Position numbers and translations under genes: made by a program. This document shows positions 40,971 to 51,040 of a DNA stretch of 64,000 nucleotides, one piece after another; within the stretch, counting starts at the first letter, position 1; each line of letters starts with the position of its first letter. The notes beneath the pieces are model-generated. The model made no database searches and had not been told where the DNA came from. It was given only the letters and a program-made list of their open reading frames with translations. The stretch comes from JANWWM01 sp046292465 (GTDB lineage Bacteria; Bacteroidota; Chlorobiia; Chlorobiales; Thermochlorobacteraceae): positions 1 through 64,000 of the forward strand of contig JBKBRB010000012.1 of NCBI GenBank assembly GCA_046292465.1, in the 5' to 3' direction.

Positions 40971-42161
40971 CTACTTCGCAAAGGACTTGGCTAATTGCGC
41001 ACGGTATTGATTCACTCGTTCCTCGATTTCCGATAAACTATCGCCGCCGAATTTTTCAAGCATCGCGTTCATCAAGACTGGCGCAATAACGGCTTCTGCA
41101 ATCACGCCGCAAGCAGGCGCGGCGCATGCATCGGAGCGTTCAATCAAGGAGAGTTCTTCTTCCATTGACTCCAAATTCACAGAACGAAGCGGATTCATCA
41201 AGGTCGAAATGGGTTTCATGGCAACGCGCAAATGAAGCGGTTCGCCGTTGGTCATGCCGCCTTCAATGCCGCCTGCACGATTGGTTTTGCGATATGGCTT
41301 GCCGTGTGCATCTACAAAAATTTCGTCGTGCACTTCTGAGCCGAAACTCACTGCATTGCGAAACGCCGTGCCAATTTCAACGCCTTTAACGGCTTGAATG
41401 GAAATAATCGCGGCGGCAAGTTGCGCGTCGAGTTTGCGGTCGTGCTGTGTGTAAGAGCCAAGTCCAATCGGCAAGCCTGTAACAAAAACCTCGATAATTC
41501 CGCCGAGTGTATCGCCGCGCTGTTTGGCGTCATCAATGAGCGCAATCGCTTTTTCTTCGGTGGCTTTGTCAAGCATGCGCACAGGCGAAGTGTCGGCGCG
41601 TTGCATTAGGGTTTCTGCACCTTCGGAGAGCAGTTCAAGCGCGGGCGAGGGGTCGGGTTCAATCGCGCTTCCAATCGCGGAAAGATACGAGCCGATTTCA
41701 ATGCCGAGTTGTTTGAGAAATTGACGCGCCACAGAGCAAGCCGCTACGCGCGCCGCCGTCTCTCGTGCCGACGAGCGTTCAATGACAGGGCGAATATCAT
41801 CAAAGCCGTATTTCAATCGTCCTGTAAAATCGGCATGTCCCGGACGTGGCACGTGTAATTTCTTGACCGTGTCGGATTTATCCTCAAATTGGCTCATCTT
41901 TTCCGTCCAATTTTTCCAATCACGATTTTCAATCAAGAGCGTAATCGGCGCGCCGATGGTTTTGCCAAAACGCACTCCGTTGAGAATATCGACCGTGTCG
42001 GTCTCGATTTTCATTCGATGACCGCGTCCGTAGCCTTGTTGGCGTCGCGCTAAGTGATGATTGATGACGTCGGGCGAGAGCGGAACACCAGCAGGCATTC
42101 CATCGACAATAGCAGAAAGCGCACGCCCATGCGACTCTCCGGCTGTGAAATATCTAAACAT
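40971..42161 (-). CDS. aroC: Chorismate synthase
   Basis: Last step of the shikimate pathway, requiring reduced FMN: EPSP to chorismate. 396 residues. Typical motifs: GESHGRALSAIVDGMPAGV at the N-terminus (His10 region), RRQQGYGRGHRMKIETD, and RSSARETAARVAACSVARQF in the middle; the C-terminal part has GGIEGGMTNGEPLHLRVAMK. Monofunctional type with no FMN reductase domain. It is divergent from moaA across a 147-base gap with no clear operator. Confidence 0.97.
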   Translation of the reverse strand: MFRYFTAGESHGRALSAIVDGMPAGVPLSPDVINHHLARRQQGYGRGHRMKIETDTVDILNGVRFGKTIGAPITLLIENRDWKNWTEKMSQFEDKSDTVKKLHVPRPGHADFTGRLKYGFDDIRPVIERSSARETAARVAACSVARQFLKQLGIEIGSYLSAIGSAIEPDPSPALELLSEGAETLMQRADTSPVRMLDKATEEKAIALIDDAKQRGDTLGGIIEVFVTGLPIGLGSYTQHDRKLDAQLAAAIISIQAVKGVEIGTAFRNAVSFGSEVHDEIFVDAHGKPYRKTNRAGGIEGGMTNGEPLHLRVAMKPISTLMNPLRSVNLESMEEELSLIERSDACAAPACGVIAEAVIAPVLMNAMLEKFGGDSLSEIEERVNQYRAQLAKSFAK

Positions 42162-42308
42162 CGTTGGTTTGCTTCATTGAACTCACAAGGAAGTGAGAAT
42201 CACGGGAAATTGCAAATTTACGCTCAACTCTCTCGCACACTTTCTTGAACGAATTGGCGCAACATCGTCGTTTATTTCGTTTCTATCAACATTAACCATT
42301 CAAATTCC

Positions 42309-43292
42309 ATGCTCTATGACAACCATGGGCGACCGATTACTTACCTTCGCCTCTCCGTAACCGACCGATGTAACTTGCGATGCGTTTATTGCATGCCTGC
42401 ACACGGCATTGATGTCATTCCCAAAGATGAAATTCTCTCGTTTGAAGAAATGGAACGATTGCTTCACCTTGTTTGCACGATGGGCATTACAAAAGTGCGC
42501 ATTACCGGCGGCGAGCCGTTTGTCCGACGAGACCTCATCCAATTCCTTTGGCGGATTCATCACCTTCCGAAAGAATTACACCTAACCACGAATGGCTTAT
42601 GGTCAGCGCAATATGTTCCCGAACTCAAAGTGATGGGCGTTAAGGGCGTCAATTTAAGCCTCGACACCTTAGACCGTGAGCGGTTTCAACGCATCACGCG
42701 GCGCGACGAACTCCACAAAGTGATGGAAACTTTCTACGCGCTCCTGAACGCGGAAATTCCTGTCAAACTCAATGCTGTGGTGATGAACGGCATAAACGAT
42801 GTTGATATTGTGCCGCTGGCTGAACTCACCAAAGATTATCCGATTGACGTTCGATTCATTGAAGAAATGCCCTTCAACGGCGAAGGCGCAAGCGAGCCAG
42901 TCTTGATTTGGGATTACAAAAAAATTCTCTCCGTTCTCAAATCTCACTATCCCGACTTGCAAAAATTAGACGACGCGCCACACAGCACATCGATGGAATA
43001 CAAAATTCCGAGCTACAAGGGCACAGTCGGCGTGATTGCCGCGTTTTCGCGCACTTTTTGCGGCACATGCAATCGAATTCGTGTAACGGCAAGCGGCATG
43101 CTGAAAACTTGCCTTTATGACGACGGCGTGCTCAACATCAAAACCCTTATGCGCAGCGGCGCAAGCGACGACGACTTGCGAACCGCCTTGCTCGAGGCGT
43201 TCAACAACCGTCCTAAAAACGGCTTCGAAGCCGAAGCACGTCGAAAGAACTTCGCCCCTGTTTCAGAATCGATGTCAACGATTGGCGGATAA
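42309..43292 (+). CDS. moaA: GTP 3',8-cyclase MoaA
   Basis: Radical-SAM enzyme that starts molybdenum cofactor synthesis. 327 residues. The N-terminal [4Fe-4S] triad is C21-x3-C25-x2-C28 (TDRCNLRCVYCMPA), with ITGGEPFVRRDL. The C-terminal cluster motif is CGTCNRIRVTASGMLKTC. The protein ends SESMSTIGG; the terminal Gly-Gly is conserved and essential in characterised MoaA. Convergent with the protoporphyrinogen oxidase gene. MoaC and other moa genes are not present. Confidence 0.96.
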   Translation: MLYDNHGRPITYLRLSVTDRCNLRCVYCMPAHGIDVIPKDEILSFEEMERLLHLVCTMGITKVRITGGEPFVRRDLIQFLWRIHHLPKELHLTTNGLWSAQYVPELKVMGVKGVNLSLDTLDRERFQRITRRDELHKVMETFYALLNAEIPVKLNAVVMNGINDVDIVPLAELTKDYPIDVRFIEEMPFNGEGASEPVLIWDYKKILSVLKSHYPDLQKLDDAPHSTSMEYKIPSYKGTVGVIAAFSRTFCGTCNRIRVTASGMLKTCLYDDGVLNIKTLMRSGASDDDLRTALLEAFNNRPKNGFEAEARRKNFAPVSESMSTIGG

Positions 43293-43295
43293 GCG

Positions 43296-44636
43296 TTATT
43301 GAGCCAATAGCCGTTCAGCCGTTTCTTCGGCTTGCGCGATGGTGTCGGGAACGGAAATGCCGCCGCGCCAATTTCCAACAAACGCCAGCGTTTTTTCGCG
43401 CGCTTCCAGTGCATCGACCTTCGCCAAAATTTCAGAATGTCCAACCCGATATTGCGGAATGGCGCGTTCCCACTTGGCGACGCTTTCAACCACAGGGCGC
43501 GCCTTGATGTTCAGAATGGATTGTAGTTCTGCCGTCGCGACTTCAATCAGCGTGCCGTCGCTATACTTCACGAGTTCTGGCTTGCGCGAACCACCAAGAA
43601 ACACCGTAAACGCTACGGTTTGATAGCGCGAAGGGAAAATCGTGCTGTTATAGACCGCGCCTAAAATCTGCCGTTCTTCTTTTTCAGGCACAAGAAATCC
43701 GAAGCCTTGTGGTTGATCGACTTCCTCTTTTGTAAATCCCAAAAAGACTTGCGCCACAGGCGAATAGGGAATTTTTGATAAGGCTTCTGAAACTTGCTTA
43801 TCCAAGCCTTGAATCAAATTTGCGGTTACATCGGCAGGTGTTGCAAAAACAAGGTGCGTTGCCGTGAGCGATTTCATTTCGTTCTGTTGCACATAAAAGA
43901 CGCGCCACTGTGTCGCCTCGCGCTGAACGTCTTGCACGTCTGCGCCGCGTTCAATCGATGCGCCGAGCGTTCCTGAAAGCTTTTGAATAACCGTATAGAA
44001 ACCGCCTGCAAAAGAGAACATTTTTCCCGAATAAGGTTTCGGATTTTGCTTTGCCTCTTTGGCGCGTGCGATTGCGCCCTTAATCACGCTTCCATACTTT
44101 GCTTCCAACTCGCTCATCACTTTGAATGCGGCGTGTGCGGAAAGGTCTTCGGGCTTTGCGGCGTAAGTGCCAATCAAAAAGGGATTGATGGCATAATCCA
44201 AAATTTCTTTTCCAAATCGGCGCGTTACAAATTCGGCGATGGTTTCTTCACGCGAGGCTTTGGCGATGAACGGCTCACGAAGCAAACGCAGTTTTGCGCC
44301 CAGCGAAAAAAGAGGCGTTGTGAGAAAAGCAGGCGGGGAAGTCGGCAAGGCAACGAGTTTGCCGTTTTTCATTATCCAGCGTGCGTTGGCGTGTGGCGAT
44401 GCGCCGAGCATTTCACGGCGCAACCCTAATTCGTCGATGAGTTTGTGAACGGCGTCGTTCGATTCCAGCACCGTGTTTGCGCCGACATCAAACGGTTCGC
44501 CACCAACCTTTCGTGCGCCGATTTTTCCGCCGACGACTTTTGACGCCTCGAGCACTTGAACCTCAATGCCGCGTTGCTTCAAGCGATAAGCGACGGTCAA
44601 GCCTGCAAGCCCTCCGCCAATTACGATTACATTCAT
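43296..44636 (-). CDS. hemY: Protoporphyrinogen oxidase, HemY (PPOX) type
   Basis: Oxidises protoporphyrinogen IX to protoporphyrin IX, the step before the heme/bacteriochlorophyll branch. 446 residues, FAD-binding amine-oxidase fold: IGGGLAGLTVAYRLKQRG at the N-terminus, FDVGANTVLESNDAV, and the C-terminal FAD loop VGNWRGGISVPDTIAQAE. This is the family usually described as oxygen-dependent (some databases call it hemG). In a phototroph with bchG in the same window it fits tetrapyrrole synthesis. Oxygen use is known for the family but not readable from sequence. It lies 16 bases downstream of rodA, in the same direction. Confidence 0.87.
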   Translation of the reverse strand: MNVIVIGGGLAGLTVAYRLKQRGIEVQVLEASKVVGGKIGARKVGGEPFDVGANTVLESNDAVHKLIDELGLRREMLGASPHANARWIMKNGKLVALPTSPPAFLTTPLFSLGAKLRLLREPFIAKASREETIAEFVTRRFGKEILDYAINPFLIGTYAAKPEDLSAHAAFKVMSELEAKYGSVIKGAIARAKEAKQNPKPYSGKMFSFAGGFYTVIQKLSGTLGASIERGADVQDVQREATQWRVFYVQQNEMKSLTATHLVFATPADVTANLIQGLDKQVSEALSKIPYSPVAQVFLGFTKEEVDQPQGFGFLVPEKEERQILGAVYNSTIFPSRYQTVAFTVFLGGSRKPELVKYSDGTLIEVATAELQSILNIKARPVVESVAKWERAIPQYRVGHSEILAKVDALEAREKTLAFVGNWRGGISVPDTIAQAEETAERLLAQ

Positions 44637-44652
44637 TGAATTGGGTGATGAA

Positions 44653-45903
44653 TTACGAAAAACTCACATCGCGCCGATGCTTGTAAAAATTCAGCACAAT
44701 GCCAAACGCAACCATATTTGCTAACATTGACGAGCCACCGTAAGAAAGAAACGGCAACGGAATGCCGACAACAGGCATAAGCCCAATCGTCATGCCGATA
44801 TTGACAATCACGTGTCCGAGTAAAAGCGAAACGAAGCCTGTAAGCACGAGAATCGCAAACCGATTTTTAATTTTTTCCGCAAGGCGAATCAAGCGAAGCA
44901 CAAGCAAGAGATACGCGCTAACAACAATCGATGTGCCGAAAAAGCCGAACTCTTCGCCGATAACGCAAAAAATGAAATCCGTCCACTGCGCAGGAATAAA
45001 GCGAAGTTGCGTTTGTGTGCCTTGCAAAAATCCTTTTCCCCACAAGCCGCCCGAGCCAATGGCGATTTTGGCTTGAAGTGCGTTATAGCCTGCACCTTGT
45101 GGGTCGCTCATTGGGTCCAAAAAGGTTTGAATACGTTTGAGTTGATGTGGCTTTAAGAGTTTGGCGGCATACACGTTTGAAGCAATTCCCGCACCTGCAC
45201 CTACCAGAATCGACGTGAGCGACCAAGCAAAATCGCGTCGCATAACGAGCATCAACGCGATAACACAGAGTTCAAGCACGATAAATCCAATGAGGCTAAT
45301 GAAGCCCAACAAAGCACAAACGAGCGGCACGCCTAAGAGCAAAATGTAGTAGAAGTCGAAGCCTGCGACGACAATCATCGGCACGATGAAGGTGAGATAT
45401 GTAAGGGCTGTGCCTGTGTCGGGTTGAAGCAAGACGAGCACACACGGCACAAGCACAATCGCAATGGCAATCGCAAAGTTTTTCGGTTGCCGAATGTCGT
45501 TTTCTTTGTTGGAGAGAAATCGCGCAAGGGCAAGAATCGTTGTGATTTTAGCAAGTTCAGAAGGCTGAAAACTCGCGCCGCCAATTTGAAGCCACGCCGC
45601 ATTGCCTGCAATTTTGCGTGCGAAAATCAGCACGGCAATGAGCGCGACGATTGACAAGCCGTAAGCCAAATAAGCAAAATCTTGAAACGTGCGGAGCGGC
45701 AAAAAAAATACCACCACGATTGCCAAAAGGCTAATCACTACCCAAGTTGCTTGTTTATAGAAAATCGAGAGATTTCCCACGCCGTTGGACGCGCTGTAAA
45801 TGGCGAGCAACCCAAAACACACAAGTAAGGCAATCGCGAGCAAGACGCTCCAATCGACGGTCTTCCAGAATCCTTCTCGCTGTTCGTAGTTTGATTCAAT
45901 CAT
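44653..45903 (-). CDS. rodA: Rod-shape peptidoglycan glycosyltransferase RodA
   Basis: SEDS-family polymerase for lateral cell-wall synthesis. About 416 residues and ten membrane segments from ATG 45903 (MIESNYEQREGFWKTVDWSV); the open frame further upstream is not conserved. Conserved parts: GVVGNLS-like first loop, QPSELAKITTILALARFL with the catalytic-loop region, LVLLQPDTGTALTYL, and the end GIPLPFLSYGGSSMLANMVA. The sequence fits RodA/MrdB better than FtsW. Its class B PBP partner is not adjacent. Divergent from era. Confidence 0.93.
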   Translation of the reverse strand: MIESNYEQREGFWKTVDWSVLLAIALLVCFGLLAIYSASNGVGNLSIFYKQATWVVISLLAIVVVFFLPLRTFQDFAYLAYGLSIVALIAVLIFARKIAGNAAWLQIGGASFQPSELAKITTILALARFLSNKENDIRQPKNFAIAIAIVLVPCVLVLLQPDTGTALTYLTFIVPMIVVAGFDFYYILLLGVPLVCALLGFISLIGFIVLELCVIALMLVMRRDFAWSLTSILVGAGAGIASNVYAAKLLKPHQLKRIQTFLDPMSDPQGAGYNALQAKIAIGSGGLWGKGFLQGTQTQLRFIPAQWTDFIFCVIGEEFGFFGTSIVVSAYLLLVLRLIRLAEKIKNRFAILVLTGFVSLLLGHVIVNIGMTIGLMPVVGIPLPFLSYGGSSMLANMVAFGIVLNFYKHRRDVSFS

Positions 45904-45925
45904 AGCGCGGCGTTTGTGTTGTATA

Positions 45926-45954
45926 TTGGCAGTTTCAACATTGGCAGTTTCAAC
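45926..45954. repeat. Perfect 15-base tandem duplication in the rodA-era promoter region
   Basis: TTGGCAGTTTCAACA occurs at 45926-45940 and again at 45941-45955, the second with its last base changed. It lies in the 75-base divergent gap between rodA and era, just after TATATT (45922-45927), a -10-like hexamer. It could be slippage or an operator pair. Confidence 0.6.
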
Positions 45955-45978
45955 TTTGATGCGAAAATACAGTTTCAG

Positions 45979-46932
45979 ATGAACGAATCCGAACTTCTTG
46001 GCGAAAAGCCTTATCCGTTCAAGTCGGGCTATGCGTGCATTGTGGGCGAGCCAAATGCAGGCAAATCGACATTGCTCAACGCCGCTCTCGGTCAAAAACT
46101 TTCTATCGTTACGCCAAAGCCTCAAACCACGCGCAAGCAAATTGTCGGCATTTTCACCGATGAACGCGGAGAGCGTCCGTGCCAGATTGTTTTTATCGAT
46201 ACGCCCGGCGTCATGAAGCCGAAGTATAAACTTCACAAAGCGATGCTCAAATTTGCCGACACTGCCATTAGCGACGCTGATGTGGTTATTCTGATTATTG
46301 ATGCAAAACGCTATCACGATGAAAATCGCACGCTCCAAACCGACCTTGCCTTTCAGCGCATTGCCAGCAGTTCAAAGCCGAAGGTTTTAGTGATGAACAA
46401 AATTGACTTGCTTCGCAAGGAAGATGTGTTGCCGTTGCTCGGTCGGCTTTCCCAAGAAGCCTCGTTTAGCGAGATAGTGCCGCTTTCTGCAATCAAATCG
46501 TTCAATTTAACGGAACTGATTAAAGCCATTTATCCCTATTTGCCGCACGATGCGCCGCTGTATCCAACGGATATTTTGAGCACTGCGCCTGAACGCTTTT
46601 TTGTGAGCGAACTTATTCGAGAAAAAATTTTCAAGCAGTTCAGCGAGGAAATTCCGTATTCGACGGAGGTCGTCGTAGAATCGTTTGAGGAAAACTTTGA
46701 GAAGAATCCGAAGCGAAAAGATGTGATTCGGTGTGCGATTGTCGTCGAGCGCGACTCTCAAAAGGCGATTTTAATTGGCGAAGGTGGCTCGGCAATTCGC
46801 AAAATTGGCGAAACGGCGCGTCGTGAAATTGAAGCCTTTTTACAACGCCCAGTGTTTCTTGAACTCTTCGTTAAGGTGCGCGAAAATTGGCGCGAGCGCG
46901 ACCAGCAACTGCGCGACTTCGGTTACCAATAG
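45979..46932 (+). CDS. era: GTPase Era
   Basis: Essential GTPase that binds the 3' end of 16S rRNA in small-subunit assembly. 317 residues from ATG 45979; the frame extends upstream through the duplicated promoter sequence. G1 GEPNAGKST, G3 DTPG, G4 NKID and G5 SAIK are intact. The C-terminal KH domain has the GxxG-type loop LIGEGGSAIRKIGETARREI. Divergent from rodA; rel follows about 110 bases later. Confidence 0.96.
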   Translation: MNESELLGEKPYPFKSGYACIVGEPNAGKSTLLNAALGQKLSIVTPKPQTTRKQIVGIFTDERGERPCQIVFIDTPGVMKPKYKLHKAMLKFADTAISDADVVILIIDAKRYHDENRTLQTDLAFQRIASSSKPKVLVMNKIDLLRKEDVLPLLGRLSQEASFSEIVPLSAIKSFNLTELIKAIYPYLPHDAPLYPTDILSTAPERFFVSELIREKIFKQFSEEIPYSTEVVVESFEENFEKNPKRKDVIRCAIVVERDSQKAILIGEGGSAIRKIGETARREIEAFLQRPVFLELFVKVRENWRERDQQLRDFGYQ

Positions 46933-47043
46933 TTCCCATCGAGAAATTGGTTTTCAGCCGACATTTCATTTTATTCCGAAAATTTTTCCCCTGCATTTTC
47001 TGTTTTCATTCGTATATCAACAACACAACAAACGAACTGATCG

Positions 47044-49254
47044 ATGCTTACGCAGATTGAAGAAGAACATTATGTCAAATTAGATGAGTTAATTTCGCTC
47101 TGTCGGAAACGCTTGCGCAAGTGCGATGAGGATTTAATCCGCCGAGCATTTTTCCTTTGCTACCGAGCGCATAGTGCGGAAAAACGCGCGTCGGGCGAGC
47201 CGTATTTTTATCACCCCGTAGAAGTCGCGCGCATTATGTTGGAAGAAATTCCGCTTGATGATGTTTCCGTCGCCGCCGCGCTTTTGCACGATGTTGTTGA
47301 AGACACCGACTACACGCTCGACGATTTGCGCGATGAATTTGGCAACGATGTCGCCCGACTGGTCGAAGGGCTAACGAAAATTTCGGGCATCTTTGCCAAT
47401 CGCGAAATCAAAGAGGCGGAAAGTTTCCGCAAAATGTTGCTTTCGATGATTGACGACATTCGCGTCATTCTCATCAAGTTCTGCGACCGATTGCACAACA
47501 TGCGCACGCTCGATGCGCTTCCGCCGCACCGCCAAGTGAAAATTGCCACCGAAACACGCGACATCTACGCACCGTTTGCTCATCGCTTCGGTTTGGGGAA
47601 AATCAAAATTGAACTCGAAAACCTTGCTCTCAAATATCTTGACCGTGAAGCCTACGAAGACATTTCAGCGCGCCTTGCCCTGACGCGCACTGAACGAATT
47701 GCGTTCTTGGAGAAAATTTCACTCCCAATCCAAAAAGAACTCACGCAACGCGGCTTCAAATTCACCATCGAGCGCCGACCAAAGCACATCTTTTCCATCT
47801 ATAACAAGATGCGCCAGCAAAACAAAGCATTTGAAGAGATTTATGACATTTACGGACTTCGTGTGATTTTAGACACCGATAATTCTTCCGACTGCTTCGG
47901 TGCTTACGGCTACATCACGCAAATTTATCAGCCTGTTCCAGAACGCTTCAAGGACTACATTTCAGTGCCGAAACACAACGGCTATCAATCGCTTCACACC
48001 ACGGTGATTGTTCCCGGCGGCAAGATGGTCGAGATTCAAATTCGCACGCGCAAAATGCACGAGTTTGCCGAAAGTGGGATTGCTGCACATTGGCGATACA
48101 AAGAAAAAGTAACATCTGCCGATGAAGGGATTGATGAACTGATTAAGTGGGCACGTGACCTTGTCAATAATGCCAATACGGCACGAGACTTCATGGAAGG
48201 CTTCCGCCTGAACTTGTATCAAGACGAGATTTATGTTTTTACACCAAAAGGCGACATGAAAGTGCTTCCAGCAGGCGCTACAGCCTTGGACTTTGCCTTT
48301 GAGATTCATACCGAAGTGGGCTCAAAGTGTATTGGTGCGAAAATCAACGGCAAAATGGTTAGCCTGCAAACTCGCTTGAAATCAGGCGACCAAGTCGAGA
48401 TTCTCACTTCAAAGAATCAAACCCCAAAAGCCGATTGGGAAAAATTCGTCGTAACGCACAAGGCGAAACTGAAAATCAAACAGTTCCTCAATGAAACGCG
48501 CCGCAAAGAAATCGAAGAAGGGCGAAACATTTGGAACAAACTCGTCTCCAAAACCAAGCGTCTGTTTTCAGACAGCGATTTGGTTAAACTTGCACGATTC
48601 CATGGGCTTCCAACGCCCGCCGATTTCTTCCGCGCACTCGGCGCAAAAGAAATTGATAGCGAAAAGGTGCTCGATCATATCGAGCCGAAATCAGAGCCGA
48701 AGCCCGAAGCCAAACCTGAAAATCGCAACGGCGTGCCACCCGTTACCGCCGACGACTTTGCACGACAAGCTCGCGAAGTTCACGGCTTAAAAGCCGATAA
48801 CTCGAGCGACGCCGTCGTCATTTCAGGACTTTCTAACGTCGCCCATAGCTACGCCAAATGCTGTAACCCCGTCCCAGGCGACGATGTGATTGGGCTTGTA
48901 ACCGCAGGCGGCACGGTGAAGATTCATCGTAGAAATTGCGTCAATGTCAATAATGAGCAAATCCTCAAAAGCCCAAAAGTGGTTACAGTTCAGTGGAAAG
49001 CGACTTCTTCAAACGACTTCCTCGCCGGCTTGCGCATTTATGGCGAAGACAAAATCGGCATGACCAACGAAATCACACAAGTCATCGTAAAATCTGACAT
49101 CAACATTCGCTCCATTTCGCTTAACGCCAAAGACGGCATCTTTGAAGGCACGGTCATTCTTTATGTCAAAAACATTGAGCACCTGCAGCGCGTTGTCGAG
49201 CGCATCAAAAAAGTAGAAGGCGTTTTCACCGTCGAGCGATTCTCAAACAATTAA
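47044..49254 (+). CDS. spoT: Bifunctional (p)ppGpp synthetase/hydrolase (Rel/SpoT)
   Basis: Makes and degrades the alarmone in the stringent response. 736 residues. The N-terminal HD hydrolase domain has intact metal residues (YHPVEVARI, LHDVVEDTD with H82, D83). The synthetase domain contains GRPKHIFSIYNKM-like RRPKHIFSIYNKM, YDIYGLRVIL and PKHNGYQSLHTTV. A TGS domain (IYVFTPKGDMKVLPAGATAL) follows, then a short linker with PKSEPKPEAKPEN (residues about 545-560), the zinc-finger-like KCCNPVPGD region and a C-terminal ACT domain. Both activities appear retained. Confidence 0.94.
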   Translation: MLTQIEEEHYVKLDELISLCRKRLRKCDEDLIRRAFFLCYRAHSAEKRASGEPYFYHPVEVARIMLEEIPLDDVSVAAALLHDVVEDTDYTLDDLRDEFGNDVARLVEGLTKISGIFANREIKEAESFRKMLLSMIDDIRVILIKFCDRLHNMRTLDALPPHRQVKIATETRDIYAPFAHRFGLGKIKIELENLALKYLDREAYEDISARLALTRTERIAFLEKISLPIQKELTQRGFKFTIERRPKHIFSIYNKMRQQNKAFEEIYDIYGLRVILDTDNSSDCFGAYGYITQIYQPVPERFKDYISVPKHNGYQSLHTTVIVPGGKMVEIQIRTRKMHEFAESGIAAHWRYKEKVTSADEGIDELIKWARDLVNNANTARDFMEGFRLNLYQDEIYVFTPKGDMKVLPAGATALDFAFEIHTEVGSKCIGAKINGKMVSLQTRLKSGDQVEILTSKNQTPKADWEKFVVTHKAKLKIKQFLNETRRKEIEEGRNIWNKLVSKTKRLFSDSDLVKLARFHGLPTPADFFRALGAKEIDSEKVLDHIEPKSEPKPEAKPENRNGVPPVTADDFARQAREVHGLKADNSSDAVVISGLSNVAHSYAKCCNPVPGDDVIGLVTAGGTVKIHRRNCVNVNNEQILKSPKVVTVQWKATSSNDFLAGLRIYGEDKIGMTNEITQVIVKSDINIRSISLNAKDGIFEGTVILYVKNIEHLQRVVERIKKVEGVFTVERFSNN

Positions 49255-49272
49255 ACTCACTTGCCTCTTTTT

Positions 49273-49303
49273 ATACAGACGCGCTTGTGATGCGCGTTTG
49301 TAT
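49273..49303 (+). terminator. Probable hairpin between rel and fhs
   Basis: ATACAGACGCGC (49273-49284) pairs with GCGCGTTTGTAT (49292-49303) over 12 positions with one G-T mismatch, loop TTGTGAT. A T-run begins only about 10 bases later (49314-49318), so it may be a weak terminator of rel or a leader hairpin of fhs. No known riboswitch fold is evident. Confidence 0.4.
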
Positions 49304-49339
49304 GTTCAGTTGCATTTTTCCAATCAACCATCAATCACA

Positions 49340-51040
49340 ATGAGCAACCACGCCTCTGTCTCTTCAAAACCGAAAACCGACCTTGAAATCGCTCGCGAAA
49401 TTCCACTCAAACACATCAACACGATTGCGGAAAAACTTGGCGTTTCGCCTGACGACCTCGAGCATTACGGCAAACACAAAGCCAAATTGCCACTTCACCT
49501 CATTGATGAAGCCAAACTCAAACGGTGCAAGTTGATTCTCGTTTCTGCCATTACGCCAACGCCCGCAGGCGAAGGCAAAACCACAACCACCATCGGCTTA
49601 ACCGAAGGTTTAAACCGCTTGAAGAAAAAAGCCACTGCCGTTCTGCGTGAGCCTTCGCTCGGTCCTGTCTTCGGAATCAAAGGCGGCGCAACCGGTGGCG
49701 GCTACGCACAAGTCGTGCCAATGGAAGACATCAACCTGCACTTCAACGGCGATTTCAGCGCAGTTGAAAAAGCCAATAACCTGCTCGCCGCGCTCATCGA
49801 TAACAACATTCAAAACAAGAAAAATACGCTCGGCATTGATTCGCGTACCGTGCGATGGAAGCGATGCATGGATATGAACGACCGCGCCTTGCGCAAAATC
49901 ATCGTCGGACTCGGCGGCAAGAACGGTGGCTATCCACGCGAAACAGGCTTCGATATCACCGCCGCTTCGGAGGTGATGGCGATTCTCTGCATGTCGCAAA
50001 GCCCCGAACACTTGAAGGAAAAACTTGGCAACATCTTCGTCGGCTACACCAAAGAAAAAAAGCCCGTCTTCGCGCGCGATTTGAAAGCCGAAGGCTCTAT
50101 GGCAGTGCTCCTCAAAGACGCCATCAAACCCAATCTCGTTCAAACGCTCGAAGGTAATCCTGCTATTATTCACGCAGGACCGTTTGCCAACATTGCGCAA
50201 GGCACGAATACCATTCTCGCCACGAAAATGGGCATGAGCCTTTCAGATTACGCTGTAACCGAAGCAGGATTCGGATTTGATTTGGGCGGCGAAAAATTTC
50301 TCAATATCAAATGCGGCTATGCAGGCATTGCGCCTGATGCGGTCGTGATTGTTGCTACCGTTCGCGCACTCAAATATCACGGCGGCGTTGGCTTGAAAGA
50401 ACTTAAATCGCCAAATGTGGAAGCCGTCAAGAAAGGCTTTGCAAATTTGGAAAAGCATTTGGAAAATGCGCGCAAGTTTAACCTCTCACCTGTTGTGGCT
50501 ATCAATCGCTTTCCGACCGACACAGAAGAAGAATTGCAAACCGTCAAAGCCCTTTGCCAAAGCATCGGCGTGAAAGCCTCTATTTCAGAAGTCTGGGCAA
50601 AAGGTGGCGAAGGCGCATTAGAACTTGCAGAGTTTGTGCTTGACGAAATCGAGAACAAGCAAGAAAACTTCAAACCGCTCTACGATTGGAATTGGAGCGT
50701 TGAACAGAAAATTGAAACCGTTGCCAAAGAAATTTATGGTGCCGCCGATGTGCAATACAGCGCGCAAGCCAAAACTGACTTGAAAGTCATTTCTGAACTC
50801 GGCTTCGATAAACTGCCAATTTGCATTGCCAAAACGCAAAAGTCGCTTTCTGACAACGAAGCCCTTATCGGCAGACCGCAAGGCTTTACGCTCACGGTTC
50901 GCGAAATTGAAATTGCATCGGGCGCAGGATTTCTCGTGCCTATCACAGGTGACATGATGCGCATGCCCGGCTTGCCTGAATCGCCTGCCGCCGAAATGAT
51001 TGATATCGACAAAAATGGTGTGATTTCAGGACTCTTCTAA
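49340..51040 (+). CDS. fhs: Formate-tetrahydrofolate ligase
   Basis: ATP-dependent formation of 10-formyl-tetrahydrofolate from formate, feeding one-carbon metabolism. 566 residues from ATG 49340 (the longer frame from 49298 is not conserved). The P-loop is TPTPAGEGKTTTTIGLTEGL; REPSLGPVFGIKGGATGGGYA is the second conserved block, and GFDITAASEVMAILC and PGLPESPAAE follow as in other Fhs. The stop overlaps the ATG of the next gene (TAATG), coupling it to a DUF2887 nuclease-like protein that has no obvious folate link. Confidence 0.96.
   Translation: MSNHASVSSKPKTDLEIAREIPLKHINTIAEKLGVSPDDLEHYGKHKAKLPLHLIDEAKLKRCKLILVSAITPTPAGEGKTTTTIGLTEGLNRLKKKATAVLREPSLGPVFGIKGGATGGGYAQVVPMEDINLHFNGDFSAVEKANNLLAALIDNNIQNKKNTLGIDSRTVRWKRCMDMNDRALRKIIVGLGGKNGGYPRETGFDITAASEVMAILCMSQSPEHLKEKLGNIFVGYTKEKKPVFARDLKAEGSMAVLLKDAIKPNLVQTLEGNPAIIHAGPFANIAQGTNTILATKMGMSLSDYAVTEAGFGFDLGGEKFLNIKCGYAGIAPDAVVIVATVRALKYHGGVGLKELKSPNVEAVKKGFANLEKHLENARKFNLSPVVAINRFPTDTEEELQTVKALCQSIGVKASISEVWAKGGEGALELAEFVLDEIENKQENFKPLYDWNWSVEQKIETVAKEIYGAADVQYSAQAKTDLKVISELGFDKLPICIAKTQKSLSDNEALIGRPQGFTLTVREIEIASGAGFLVPITGDMMRMPGLPESPAAEMIDIDKNGVISGLF

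Noticed and set aside
45904..46338. Upstream extension of the rodA frame
   Set aside because: It overlaps era on the other strand, has no RodA-like sequence, and the conserved start is ATG 45903.
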